Assembly: GCA_026400735.1 (NCBI GenBank)
Contig: JAPLOL010000092.1
Location: 1 to 46,421 of the forward strand
Direction: 5' to 3'
DNA: 46,421 nucleotides
Source: Alphaproteobacteria bacterium
Lineage (GTDB): Bacteria; Pseudomonadota; Alphaproteobacteria; Caulobacterales; Aquidulcibacteraceae
Shown: positions 16,356 through 24,669 of the stretch, in pieces
Layout: every line of letters starts with the position of its first letter
How positions within the stretch are numbered: position 1 is the first letter of the stretch
Translations under genes and position numbers: made by a program
Notes under the pieces: generated by a model
The model's input: the letters and a program-made list of their open reading frames with translations, nothing else
Database searches by the model: none
Told to the model about the DNA's origin: nothing

Positions 16356-19018
16356 CGCCGCTCGCCGCCCATACGTTCGAGCAGCGCCGGCACGTGCACC
16401 TGGTCGGCTTTGTAATTCCCGGTCAGCGCCACCATCACCATGTTGACGCCGAACCGCAGCGACAACTCACGCTGACGATCGCTAATGCCAGCCTGACCCG
16501 ACCAGGCGCTCGCCCAATCGCCATCACCGATAAAGATCGCCGCGACACCATCGCGCGACGAAGCCGCCGACGCGCTCTCCGCCCACAACTGAGCCGATTG
16601 CGCTCGCCCCGGAAAACTGCGCAGCAAATAGAACGACCGCGTCAGCACGTGCTCCGGCGTGACTTGCTCTAACGGCGGAATATCAATGCCCGACAACATC
16701 GCCTGCGCCGGCCGCCCTTGCTGCTGCAAGCCCGCATCACGCGTATCGACCAACAACAATCCGCCAATAGCCAAATACCGATCGACATTGCTCAGCGCCG
16801 CATCCGGCAAACGCCGGGGCGAGGGCGGCGCAGGCCAATAGATAAAGGAGTACGTCGAGAGATCGTCGCGTGCGAGATCGACGGCCATCGGCGGCCCAGG
16901 CTCGACCGACGTGCGCGTCGTCAACACGTCAGATAGCGCCCGCAAGCCTTGCTCGGACGCACGATCAATCCGCGAGTCCCCCGTCCGCACATACGCAAGC
17001 CGCAAAGTCTGCGTCGGATCATTGGCGTTCTGCGCATGCGCATCGCCGCCAAACACGAACAGTCCCGCGAGCACCATCACCGCCGCCGATGCGGCGCGCC
17101 GTCTTGGCAAACGCGGCAGTTTTCCAACCAGCAGCAACGCGATCAGCAAATCCGCCGCCAGCATCAAGCCCGCTAGCCCGAACAACCAACCAGCCAACGG
17201 CCGCTCAATCACCGTACCCAAGCCCGCGCGCGAAATCCCGTTCGGCAATTGCAGTGGCTGAAATGAATCATCCGCCCGCACCGCATCGATCGCGGCCGAA
17301 ACGCCCGCGCGCTCATACAAACCAGGCGGCGTCGCTGGCGAAGGTTGCGCAATCGCAAACGCCTCGGGCGCAACAGGTTGCATGTCCTGCGGAGCTGGCG
17401 CGAGCGAGCCGTATCCATCCAACAAACGCTGCGCCACAAACGGCCCGCCCGAAATTTCGCGCTCACCGGCACCGTCCGCACGCGCCGCAAACGCCAACGT
17501 CCGCCGCAACACTTCGACAAACAAACCGGACAGCGGCACATCAGACCAATCCGGCGTCGCGCTCACATGAAAGAGCACAACCAACCCGCGCCCACGCGCC
17601 TGCGCCGTCACCAACGGCGAATTGTCCGACAACGTCGCCCACACACGCGCTTCTTCCAGCGAAGCAGGCTCCGCCAAAACTTGCCGCCGCACTTGCACAT
17701 CCGCTGGCGGAGAAATCCCTGCATACGGAGAGTCCGCCGGAAACGCGCCAATGCTCAGCGGCGTCTCCCACGCCAGCGCGCTGCCGAGCGTCCGCGATCC
17801 AGGCCGCAACCGCACCGGCACAAATTCATCCGCATCGTTCGCCAAACGCGGCCCCGCGAACCGCACCAGCAACCCACCGTTCTCAAGCCAACGCTGCAGC
17901 GCCGCACTGTCCGTCGGCGCAATCCGTCCCGCGTCCGGCAAGATCAAAGCTTGCGCGCGCGCATCGATAAGTTGCGTGATGCTCCCACGCTGCAAGCTCG
18001 CATACGGCTGCAACGCGCGATCGACGTAAAACAATTCCGACAACAGCGGCTGTCCCGCGCCGCCCGGATCAACCAAGCCAACAAACGGCCGCCCCGCGCC
18101 CGCCGGCAACAACCGCACCGCGCCCGCGCTTTGCTCGCCAACAATCCGCACCCGCGCCGCGCGCGCCGCAATCTCCGGCGGCAACTCGATCCGCGCGCTC
18201 GCCGTCAGCGCATCGCCCTGAAACTGCAACTCCGCTGCGCCGAGCGAGCGGCCTTCGGCCGTCTCCGCCGTCACTGCGCCAACAGCAGACCCATTCGCCG
18301 CGCGCCGCGCCTCGACAACAACGCCCTGCGGCGTCACCGAACCCGACACAATCCCGCGCGCCGTCTGCGCTGGAATCCGCGCCGTCACCGTCCCGCGGCT
18401 TTGCAACTCCGCCGCAAGCGTTTCCGCGCCTGCATCGTTCAACCCATCTGTGATCCAAACGATGCGATCGAAATTGCCTTCGGTGCGCGCCAACCGCGCC
18501 GCCGCATCCGCACGATCCGGCCGCCAAGGCTGCGGCTCCAAACGTTGCACGCGCGACTTCGCATCCGCCGCCGTCAGCGCTTCGCCAGGATCGCGCGGTC
18601 GCGTGCTCGGCGCCGTCTGCAACATAAAGATCGGCGCGCGCGCGCGCTCAGCTTGCGCGATCGCTGCATTCGCTGCGTTCCGCACCTCGCTCCACGCCGG
18701 CGCTGAGGTCCAACCATCATCAATGACGATCAGCGTCCGCCCACCGAGCGGACTGTCGCTCGCTTGCGGCGCCAAGCTCGGCCGCGCGAACGCCAGGATC
18801 AGCAGCGCCGCCGCCAGCATCCGAAACAGCACCAGCCACCACGGCGCGCGCTCGCGGCTCTGATCGTCTGTGCGCAAGCCTTCGAGCAAACGCGCCGGCG
18901 GAAATTGTTCGCGCTGCGGCGGTGGCGGCGTCGCGCGCATAATGAAGAACAGCACCGGCAGCGCCAGCAAAGCCAGCAACGCACCTGGCGCCCCAAACAG
19001 GAACGGCCCGAAGCTCAA
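16352..19018 (-). CDS. BatA-like / DUF4159 domain-containing membrane protein
   Basis: An 888-residue protein. The N-terminus is a BatA-type (PF07584-like) double membrane anchor (about 10-30 and 58-78). A VWA-like region follows, in which the metal-site DxSxS is degenerate (IDDGWTSAP), then a long beta-rich section. A membrane segment near 620-645 and another near 655-675 lead to a C-terminal DUF4159 domain (LRLAYVRTGDSRID, FIYWPAPP, GGLLLVDTRD). The TTG start overlaps the DUF58 stop as TTGA. This domain order is the usual alphaproteobacterial companion of moxR and DUF58. Confidence 0.88.
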   Translation of the reverse strand: MSFGPFLFGAPGALLALLALPVLFFIMRATPPPPQREQFPPARLLEGLRTDDQSRERAPWWLVLFRMLAAALLILAFARPSLAPQASDSPLGGRTLIVIDDGWTSAPAWSEVRNAANAAIAQAERARAPIFMLQTAPSTRPRDPGEALTAADAKSRVQRLEPQPWRPDRADAAARLARTEGNFDRIVWITDGLNDAGAETLAAELQSRGTVTARIPAQTARGIVSGSVTPQGVVVEARRAANGSAVGAVTAETAEGRSLGAAELQFQGDALTASARIELPPEIAARAARVRIVGEQSAGAVRLLPAGAGRPFVGLVDPGGAGQPLLSELFYVDRALQPYASLQRGSITQLIDARAQALILPDAGRIAPTDSAALQRWLENGGLLVRFAGPRLANDADEFVPVRLRPGSRTLGSALAWETPLSIGAFPADSPYAGISPPADVQVRRQVLAEPASLEEARVWATLSDNSPLVTAQARGRGLVVLFHVSATPDWSDVPLSGLFVEVLRRTLAFAARADGAGEREISGGPFVAQRLLDGYGSLAPAPQDMQPVAPEAFAIAQPSPATPPGLYERAGVSAAIDAVRADDSFQPLQLPNGISRAGLGTVIERPLAGWLFGLAGLMLAADLLIALLLVGKLPRLPRRRAASAAVMVLAGLFVFGGDAHAQNANDPTQTLRLAYVRTGDSRIDRASEQGLRALSDVLTTRTSVEPGPPMAVDLARDDLSTYSFIYWPAPPSPRRLPDAALSNVDRYLAIGGLLLVDTRDAGLQQQGRPAQAMLSGIDIPPLEQVTPEHVLTRSFYLLRSFPGRAQSAQLWAESASAASSRDGVAAIFIGDGDWASAWSGQAGISDRQRELSLRFGVNMVMVALTGNYKADQVHVPALLERMGGERR

Positions 19019-19854
19019 GCGAACCGCTCCGAGACCAGCGCGATCAGCAACGCCAGCGCCGGCGCCGCGCCATGATCGGTGCGATGCAGAAGAGCAGGGA
19101 AGCCAAAGTTCGCGCCCGCTTGCCGGATCGCACGCCGATGCGTCTCCAGCCGCTCCGCATAAAGCTCGCGCACGTTCTCAGGCCGCCCGATCAGCGTCTC
19201 ACTACGACGCCCAGGCTCCAGAAACAGCGTCCGCCCACGAAACGGAAAATCTTCCTCCGCCGGATCAGCCACCATCACCAGCGCGCCACTCGCGCCCGCA
19301 TCCGCCGCCGCACTCAGCCGCGCGCGCCACGTCTCAACCGGCGCATAAAAGTCCGAGAAGAAAATCACGCAGCTCCGCGCCGGCGCGTCCGCATCTTTCT
19401 GCGGCGTCAGAAAATCATGCGCGATCCGATCCACCGCACGCGGTCCCGTCCGCGGCGCGCGCCCCAGCATGCCGACACGCTCACCGCCACGGTTCAACAA
19501 TGTCGCCAGCGCCAGCGCAATCGTTTGCGCACGCCGCAGCTTCGTTGTCCGCGCTACATCGCTCGTCCAATTGAACCCAACATCCGGATCCATCCAGATC
19601 CACGCTGTCTGCGCCGCCTCGCGCTCGCGCTCGCGCACAAAATACCGATCGCCGCGCGCCGAGCGCCGCCAATCCACCAGCCGCGCGCCGTCTTCCGCGC
19701 GGTGATCACGATACTGCCAGAACGCTTCGCCTTGCCCCGCGCGCCGGCGCCCGTGCAATCCCGGCGCACTCGCCGCAAGTCTGCGCGCATCGAGCAGCAC
19801 ACCCGGCAAATCGCCCGCCAGTGCGAGCGCGTCGAGGCGCGCCGGATCGTTCAA
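19015..19854 (-). CDS. DUF58 domain-containing protein
   Basis: A 279-residue cytosolic protein of the MoxR operon. The DUF58 core is visible as EAFWQYRDHRAEDGARLVDWRRSAR (in pieces) around 42-70: a YR--D--R-IDW--SAR type motif. A VWA-like part follows with WMDPD replacing DxSxS, and a later FFSDFY. DUF58 proteins pair with MoxR AAA+ ATPases. The TTG start overlaps the DUF1428 stop by four bases and the 3' end overlaps the DUF4159 start by four bases. Confidence 0.88.
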   Translation of the reverse strand: MNDPARLDALALAGDLPGVLLDARRLAASAPGLHGRRRAGQGEAFWQYRDHRAEDGARLVDWRRSARGDRYFVREREREAAQTAWIWMDPDVGFNWTSDVARTTKLRRAQTIALALATLLNRGGERVGMLGRAPRTGPRAVDRIAHDFLTPQKDADAPARSCVIFFSDFYAPVETWRARLSAAADAGASGALVMVADPAEEDFPFRGRTLFLEPGRRSETLIGRPENVRELYAERLETHRRAIRQAGANFGFPALLHRTDHGAAPALALLIALVSERFA

Positions 19855-20300
19855 CGCTTAGCTTTCTTCTTCGCGACGCTTTTCTTCTTCACCGCCGCGC
19901 TCTTCTTCTTCGGCGCAGCTTTCTTCGCAGGCGCCGGGTCCGCCAACATGTCAACGATCACATTGAACCCGGCATATATCATTCGCTTCGGATCAAAGAT
20001 CTCCGCCGCCGCATCCATCTTCAACCGCGGATCGGCCATCACTTCTTTCAGAATGCGGTTGCGCTCCGCCTTCGACGCGTAAGCGATCCAGGAGAACACG
20101 ACAGTTTCGCTACTCCGCGCCCGCGCCGCACGCGGGAACGTCCGCTTCATGCCTTCGGATGTCATGTCGTCGCCCGCGCACTCTTTGTAATCGAGCGCGC
20201 CGTACCCCATCCAAATGGCGCCGGCCTTCTGCGACATCTTTCGATACGCAGTCAGGTTCTTCGTCGGCACCGGAATGAGAAAGCCATCGACGTACGCCAT
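19851..20300 (-). CDS. DUF1428 family protein with a Lys/Ala-rich C-terminal tail
   Basis: A 149-residue protein. Residues 1-118 are a DUF1428 (YbaA-like, ferredoxin-fold dimeric barrel) domain: MAYVDGFLIPVP at the start, WMGYGALDYKEC, FSWIAYASKAERN and a FDPKRMIYAGF end. The last 30 residues are a histone-H1-like run of Lys, Ala, Pro and Ser, which is not part of the family core. It lies between moxR (15 bp downstream of its stop) and DUF58 (TTGA overlap), so it is embedded in the operon. Function unknown. Confidence 0.88.
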   Translation of the reverse strand: MAYVDGFLIPVPTKNLTAYRKMSQKAGAIWMGYGALDYKECAGDDMTSEGMKRTFPRAARARSSETVVFSWIAYASKAERNRILKEVMADPRLKMDAAAEIFDPKRMIYAGFNVIVDMLADPAPAKKAAPKKKSAAVKKKSVAKKKAKR

Positions 20301-20315
20301 ACGCGCTTCTCCTTG

Positions 20316-21311
20316 TTAGGCCGCGCGTTCCGCGAGCTCATCCACCAACGTATCGATATCCAAGCCCTCAGCGCGCGCGCCGAAGGAGAGCGACATACGG
20401 TGCACCAAAGCCGGCCGCGCCAGCGCCGCCACATCATCCACCGCCGGCGCCAAGCGCCCGCGCAACAATGCGCGTGCGCGAACGGCAAGCATCAACGCTT
20501 GACCCGCACGCGGACCAGGCCCCCACGCCACGTGCTGGTTCACGCGCGGATCATGGCTCGAGCCCGGCCGCGCCGAACGCACCAGCTCCAAAATGCTCGC
20601 CAGCACTTTCTCACCAACCGGCATCGCCCGCACCAAACGCTGCAAGCGAATAAGCGTCTCCGCATTCAACACCGCTTGCGGCTGCTGATCGCCCAAGCCT
20701 GTCGTCTCGATCAAAATCTTCCGTTCGATCTCCGCATCCGGGTAGGGCACATCGACCTGCAACAAGAAGCGATCCAGCTGCGCTTCCGGCAACGGATACG
20801 CGCCTTCATGCTCGATCGGGTTCTGCGTCGCCAAAACGTGGAACGGCATCGGCACATCGTATGCCGCGCCGCCAATCGTCACGTGATGCTCCTGCATCGC
20901 CTGCAGCAACGCCGACTGCGTACGCGGCGACGCACGGTTGATTTCATCCGCCATCAGGAGCTGCGTGAAGATCGGCCCCTTCACGAACCGGAAGTGGCGC
21001 CGCCCGCTCTCATCCTGATCCAGAACTTCCGAGCCAAGAATATCCGCCGGCATCAGATCCGGCGTGAACTGCACGCGGCCCCAATCCAGCCCCAACACCC
21101 GCGCCGTCGCTTCCACCAACCGCGTCTTCGCCAAACCCGGCGCGCCCACCAGCAGCACGTGGCCGCCCGCCAGCACCGCCGCCAGCGTCAGCTCGATCAC
21201 GCGTTCCTGGCCGAACACCGCTTTGCCAATTTCCGCGCGCACGCGCGTCAATGCTTCGCCGGCCGCCTCGGCCTCGGCCACCAAGGCTTGCGGATCGTTG
21301 GACTTGCTCAT
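20316..21311 (-). CDS. MoxR family AAA+ ATPase
   Basis: A 331-residue AAA+ chaperone-like ATPase. Walker A is GAPGLAKT (56-63), Walker B LLMADE (118-123), with INRASPRTQSALLQAMQE and sensor ATQNPIEHEG typical of MoxR. It leads the five-gene unit with DUF1428, DUF58, BatA/DUF4159 and VWA genes. The family remodels VWA-bearing complexes, and the related Bat operons affect envelope stress or aerotolerance. The start ATG at 21311 is divergent from DUF1285, with a palindromic repeat between them. Confidence 0.93.
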   Translation of the reverse strand: MSKSNDPQALVAEAEAAGEALTRVRAEIGKAVFGQERVIELTLAAVLAGGHVLLVGAPGLAKTRLVEATARVLGLDWGRVQFTPDLMPADILGSEVLDQDESGRRHFRFVKGPIFTQLLMADEINRASPRTQSALLQAMQEHHVTIGGAAYDVPMPFHVLATQNPIEHEGAYPLPEAQLDRFLLQVDVPYPDAEIERKILIETTGLGDQQPQAVLNAETLIRLQRLVRAMPVGEKVLASILELVRSARPGSSHDPRVNQHVAWGPGPRAGQALMLAVRARALLRGRLAPAVDDVAALARPALVHRMSLSFGARAEGLDIDTLVDELAERAA

Positions 21312-21369
21312 GCCTTAAAGCTCAATCGTTTTGCAGGGGCGGAAGTAAGGCGCATCGGCTGCTGAAGGT

Positions 21370-21423
21370 GGGAGCGCGCGGCCTCCGGCCGCGCATGCGC
21401 CGCTGGAAGCGTCGCGCTCCAAC
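21370..21423. repeat. 54-bp palindromic repeat, copy A (inverted relative to copy B)
   Basis: A GC-rich imperfect palindrome centred on GCATGC, between divergent moxR and DUF1285. Its reverse complement matches the repeat at 27285-27338 at 51 of 54 positions by hand alignment. The outer arms (GGAGCGCG/CGCGCTCC) and inner arms can form a long hairpin on either strand. This is the pattern of a dispersed intergenic (REP-like) element. Confidence 0.85.
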
Positions 21424-21485
21424 CTACAAACAGACGAAATGAAGGTCGCCGACGCGCCATCCTTGGAACTATGCTCTGAGGCGAC

Positions 21486-22046
21486 ATGCCTGAAAACACC
21501 TCGTCCCTGGAGCAATTGATCGCCGCGCTCAAGCGCGAAGCGGGTACGGGCGACAAAGGCCTGCCTCCGGTCGACAAATGGAACCCCGCCCATTGCGGCA
21601 AGATCGGCATGGAAATCCTGGCCGACGGAACATGGAAGCACGAGGGAACGCGCATCACGCGCGAACCCCTAGTCAAGCTTTTCGCCTCGATCCTGAGAAA
21701 AGACGAAGACGGCGTGACCTACCTCGTCACCCCAGTCGAGAAGATCATCGTTAAAGTCGAAGACGCCCCCTTCGTCGCCATCCGCGCCGACCGCGTCGGC
21801 GCAGGCGAAAACCAAACCATCGTCTTCACCACCAACACCGGCGACATCATCACCGCCGGCCCGGATCATCCGCTGCGTGTCGACCGAAGAGGCGACGAAC
21901 CACGCCCCTACGTACACGTACGCGGCCGTCTAGAAGCACGCATCCTCCGCGCACCGTTCTACGAACTGGTGGAATGGGCCGAGTCGAAAGAGGGAAGGCC
22001 TGGCGTTTGGAGCGGTGGCGTGTGGTGGGAATTGGGCGCGCTATGA
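21486..22046 (+). CDS. DUF1285 domain-containing protein
   Basis: A 186-residue protein of the DUF1285 family. The signature DGTWKHEGTRITREPLVKLFASIL (split: about 47-70) and YLVTPVEKIIVKVEDAPF are visible, as is the closing GVWSGGVWWELG. In many alphaproteobacteria it lies between moxR and a NUDIX/CCA pair, as here, but no biochemical role is established. Its TGA overlaps the next start as ATGA. Confidence 0.9.
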   Translation: MPENTSSLEQLIAALKREAGTGDKGLPPVDKWNPAHCGKIGMEILADGTWKHEGTRITREPLVKLFASILRKDEDGVTYLVTPVEKIIVKVEDAPFVAIRADRVGAGENQTIVFTTNTGDIITAGPDHPLRVDRRGDEPRPYVHVRGRLEARILRAPFYELVEWAESKEGRPGVWSGGVWWELGAL

Positions 22047-22798
22047 TTTTTTGGAAACGCAAAAGCCCAGCAAGTGAACCGCAGCGCACTGCGGCGGAAG
22101 AGTACGCAATTCTCGAGAATCTCTACCGCGGTAAGATTGATACAACTCTTCAAACAATCCCGAGCCTCTTAGACGCTGCCAACTACGAGTGGGCTGCGAA
22201 GAACTACGCGATGATGGCGGACGCGCACGTGGAACTTGGGGTGCTACGTTGGCGAGGAGGCCTCGATCCGCGTCCCGATTTCGAACGTGCGACGTCAGCG
22301 TTCGACGCGCTCGGCGAGCTGGTGTCGGATCATGGACTTCCAAAAGCAAATCATGAATTTCCGATCCTGTATGCGATGCTATCGCTCTCGGGGCGCAGGA
22401 CCTCGATTGAGTTCGAAGATTCAGCCTTCTTCAAGGAGAGCCGTTGGCCGTGCTATCTGTCCTGCATTGTGCACGCCTTGCATGATCAACCGTTGGACTC
22501 GTATCGCGATCAATTGCTCGATACGTATTTGGGCGAAGGCGACGAGTTGGCCGATCGCACGATGCGCACGTACCTCAATCTACTTGAAGCCCACTCAGTG
22601 GGCGTGCCGGTTGATGCACTTGTCGCGGAAGCGGAAGCCAATTGGCTCAAGCGCAAAACGAGCCGCTTCTTTGCGGACGAGGGCCTGCTTTGTGAGGGAC
22701 ACGGTCTCAAGAATGAACTCTTCGTGGACCTCTATCTTTCGGCAATTCTGCATAAGATTGGCTGGGACGGCGAGAGCATTCACCGGTGGAAGTGGTAG
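22043..22798 (+). CDS. hypothetical protein, possibly acquired
   Basis: A 251-residue, largely helical protein with no signal peptide. ATG 22043 overlaps the DUF1285 stop (ATGA). The sequence has many Glu/Asp, Trp and Tyr, alternating helix pairs (ENLYRGKIDTTLQTIPSLL, YEWAAKNYAMMADAHVELG) and ends in HRWKW. Its codon use is less GC/C-biased than both neighbours. It interrupts a conserved gene order. It has the look of an immunity-protein-like or TPR-like helical fold, but I recognise no family. Confidence 0.7.
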   Translation: MIFWKRKSPASEPQRTAAEEYAILENLYRGKIDTTLQTIPSLLDAANYEWAAKNYAMMADAHVELGVLRWRGGLDPRPDFERATSAFDALGELVSDHGLPKANHEFPILYAMLSLSGRRTSIEFEDSAFFKESRWPCYLSCIVHALHDQPLDSYRDQLLDTYLGEGDELADRTMRTYLNLLEAHSVGVPVDALVAEAEANWLKRKTSRFFADEGLLCEGHGLKNELFVDLYLSAILHKIGWDGESIHRWKW

Positions 22799-22830
22799 AC
22801 GCCACCTCCCGCACCCGCGATCATCCACCC

Positions 22831-23370
22831 ATGTCCAAATGGCTCCACCACATCGTCCTCGACGTAGAGTCCGACGGCCCATGCCCCGGCCTCTACAACT
22901 TGATCTCCTTCGGCCTCGTCAGCCTGGGTGATCCGGCGCAGAGCTTTCTCGGCGAAGTCGCGCCGATCATCGACGATCCCGGCATCGCCGCCGCGCGCGA
23001 GGTGAGCGGCGTCTCATTCGAAACGCAGAAAGCCTATCGCGCCGCCGAACTCGTCATGGCCGACGCCAAAGCCTGGCTCGACACCATCGCCGGCGCCGGT
23101 AAGCGGCCAATCTTCTGGTCCGACAATCCCGCCTTCGATTGGCAATTCTGGAATTGGTATTGCCACAAATATCTCGGCGCCAATCCCGCCGGCTTCAGCG
23201 CGCGCCGCATCGGCGATCTCGACGCCGGCCGTCGCGGCGAACCGCTCAACACCAGCGCCTTCAAGAAGCGCCGAGAAACCGCCCACACGCACAATCCCGT
23301 CGACGACGCCCGCGGCAACGCCGAAGCGCTGCGCTGGATCTTGGAGCAGATGGGCGAGAAGCTGGTTTAG
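22831..23370 (+). CDS. 3'-5' exonuclease, DEDDh type
   Basis: A 179-residue ribonuclease H-fold nuclease. Exo I is LDVESDGPCPG with Asp11 and Glu13, Exo II SDNPAFDW around Asp98/Asp103, and Exo III HTHNPVDDARGNAEAL with His154 and Asp158/159. It is therefore predicted to degrade DNA or RNA from the 3' end with two metal ions. ATG 22831 is chosen because homologous sequence begins there; the frame extends back into the preceding gene. It is 32 bp after the unknown gene and on the same strand. Confidence 0.85.
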   Translation: MSKWLHHIVLDVESDGPCPGLYNLISFGLVSLGDPAQSFLGEVAPIIDDPGIAAAREVSGVSFETQKAYRAAELVMADAKAWLDTIAGAGKRPIFWSDNPAFDWQFWNWYCHKYLGANPAGFSARRIGDLDAGRRGEPLNTSAFKKRRETAHTHNPVDDARGNAEALRWILEQMGEKLV

Positions 23371-23373
23371 GTC

Positions 23374-23736
23374 TCAGCGATATCCGATGAGCGGCCAGCC
23401 ATCGATGCCGCACGCTTCGTGGGACAATTGCCAATTGCGCTGCGGCGTTTCCGGCGCGGGATTGCACCGAAAGCAAATCGTCACCGAGTCCCGTCCGCTG
23501 AAATCGATGAGAGTTGGTTCAACGTCGCTGTAAGCCATCTCGACATATGAACCGCCTGCCGCACTACAATACGCTTGCGCTCTTTGGCGCGTGCGCAGCG
23601 CGAGGCCGTTTGCCTCGTCCTCAGGCACGCTCGCGACAATACGATAATATCCGTGGCCGCGATCCTCTACATCCGTGGCTGAAACCGTGGCGCAGCCAAC
23701 GACAATGCAAACCGCTAGGAGAAAGAGTGCTCGCAT
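23374..23736 (-). CDS. hypothetical lipoprotein
   Basis: A 120-residue predicted lipoprotein, with lipobox VGCA (Cys at 15). The mature part contains YYRIVASVPEDEANGLALR and several Cys (QAYCSA, ICFRCN, EACG) that could pair. It is convergent with the exonuclease gene (3 bp between stops) and points against the local operon direction. Function unknown. The exported Cys-rich small domain recalls other envelope-stress lipoproteins only loosely. Confidence 0.7.
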   Translation of the reverse strand: MRALFLLAVCIVVGCATVSATDVEDRGHGYYRIVASVPEDEANGLALRTRQRAQAYCSAAGGSYVEMAYSDVEPTLIDFSGRDSVTICFRCNPAPETPQRNWQLSHEACGIDGWPLIGYR

Positions 23737-23862
23737 AGCGCGAGTTTGTAATGGCGCTTCCAGCGTGTCTATCCCCCACATCTCCGCACTAAATCCCTGA
23801 ATTCTCAACGCCCGCGCGAAAATCTATCCCACACCTCCAAAGCGCCCGCACAATCGCGCGCC

Positions 23863-24567
23863 TTGAACAATTTCTCCGCCCCCACACCGATCTCTGACCT
23901 CTGGCGCATCGCGCGCGCATTTCTCACAGACGCGCTCAACGCTCTCGGCGGCCCGCAAACCATTCGCCAAACGCTCGACCTCATCGCCCGTCGCGCCATC
24001 AAGCGTCAGCTGCAAGCGCTCGAAACTTTGGTGATGAAGCTGCTGCTCATCGAAGCCGCTAACTTGCCCGCACAAACACCACGCACACGCACCGCGCCAA
24101 GCGGGAAGGAGCGCATCACACGCGCCGCCGACGATCCCGCGCATCCAGAGACATGGCGCGTCGCATTCCAACTCCAAATCCCACCCGAACCCAAAGGCGC
24201 TCCAGGACCACGCGTCCGCTATCTCGGCCCATCGGGCTTCATTCGCGCCAAAGTCGTCGGCGCCCAGATGCTGGAAAAGCTTGAGCGCCTGGTCGCAGCG
24301 CATTTCAACACAAGCGCCGAAGACAGCCTCCGCGCGAAAGCAACGAAACTAGCGCGCCGCTTCGAAGCGCTGCGCCGCGTGTTCGCTAACCCGTTGCCGC
24401 GCGCGCGCCGCCTCAAGCAAAAGCTGCAAGCGCTGAAACACCGCGCCTTCGCCGCCGCGCGTCGCATCGCACACGCGAAGCCGCCGCAACGTCAGCTTGA
24501 TCCGCTCCTCAACGAGCGCGCCGAATACGCTGCGCAGTTCGCGGTCCCCGCGTTCAATTCAAGCTAA
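23863..24567 (+). CDS. hypothetical protein, probably truncated by a premature stop
   Basis: A 234-residue protein starting at TTG 23863 (NNFSAPTPISDLW follows). It is helical, very Arg/Ala-rich and basic, with an N-terminal region ARAFLTDALNALGGPQTIR, a Pro-rich linker with TWRVAFQLQ and GPRVRYLG, and a basic C-terminal helix region. No family recognised. In the same frame, the reading continues after its TAA for another 30 codons to TAG 24658-24660, just 9 bp before the NUDIX start. See the separate entry. Confidence 0.7.
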   Translation: MNNFSAPTPISDLWRIARAFLTDALNALGGPQTIRQTLDLIARRAIKRQLQALETLVMKLLLIEAANLPAQTPRTRTAPSGKERITRAADDPAHPETWRVAFQLQIPPEPKGAPGPRVRYLGPSGFIRAKVVGAQMLEKLERLVAAHFNTSAEDSLRAKATKLARRFEALRRVFANPLPRARRLKQKLQALKHRAFAAARRIAHAKPPQRQLDPLLNERAEYAAQFAVPAFNSS

Positions 24568-24660
24568 GCGCACTCTGTCCCAAGTAAAATCGCCGCCGCG
24601 CCTGCCAAGGCGCGGGCGCCGCCGCATGCGCCGATTGAACCGGCGCCGATCCCCGCCTAG
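24568..24660 (+). pseudogene. in-frame continuation of the upstream gene past its TAA
   Basis: Thirty sense codons follow TAA 24565-24567 without a frame shift and end at TAG 24658-24660. The translation is an Ala/Pro/Lys-rich tail (AAAPAKARAPPHAPIEPAP) with codon third positions mostly G or C. The end lies 9 bp before the NUDIX GTG, the usual operon spacing. A nonsense mutation in the upstream gene is the simplest reading. A chance open stretch in GC-rich DNA is the alternative. Confidence 0.4.
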
Positions 24661-24669
24661 GTCATCGGC

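Noticed and set aside
17345-18706. Long open frame on the plus strand opposite the DUF4159 gene, over 450 codons
   Set aside because: Its translation is extreme in Arg, Pro, His and Gln with no domain. It is the expected shadow of a GC-biased gene on the other strand; the same holds for 19821-21365 opposite moxR.
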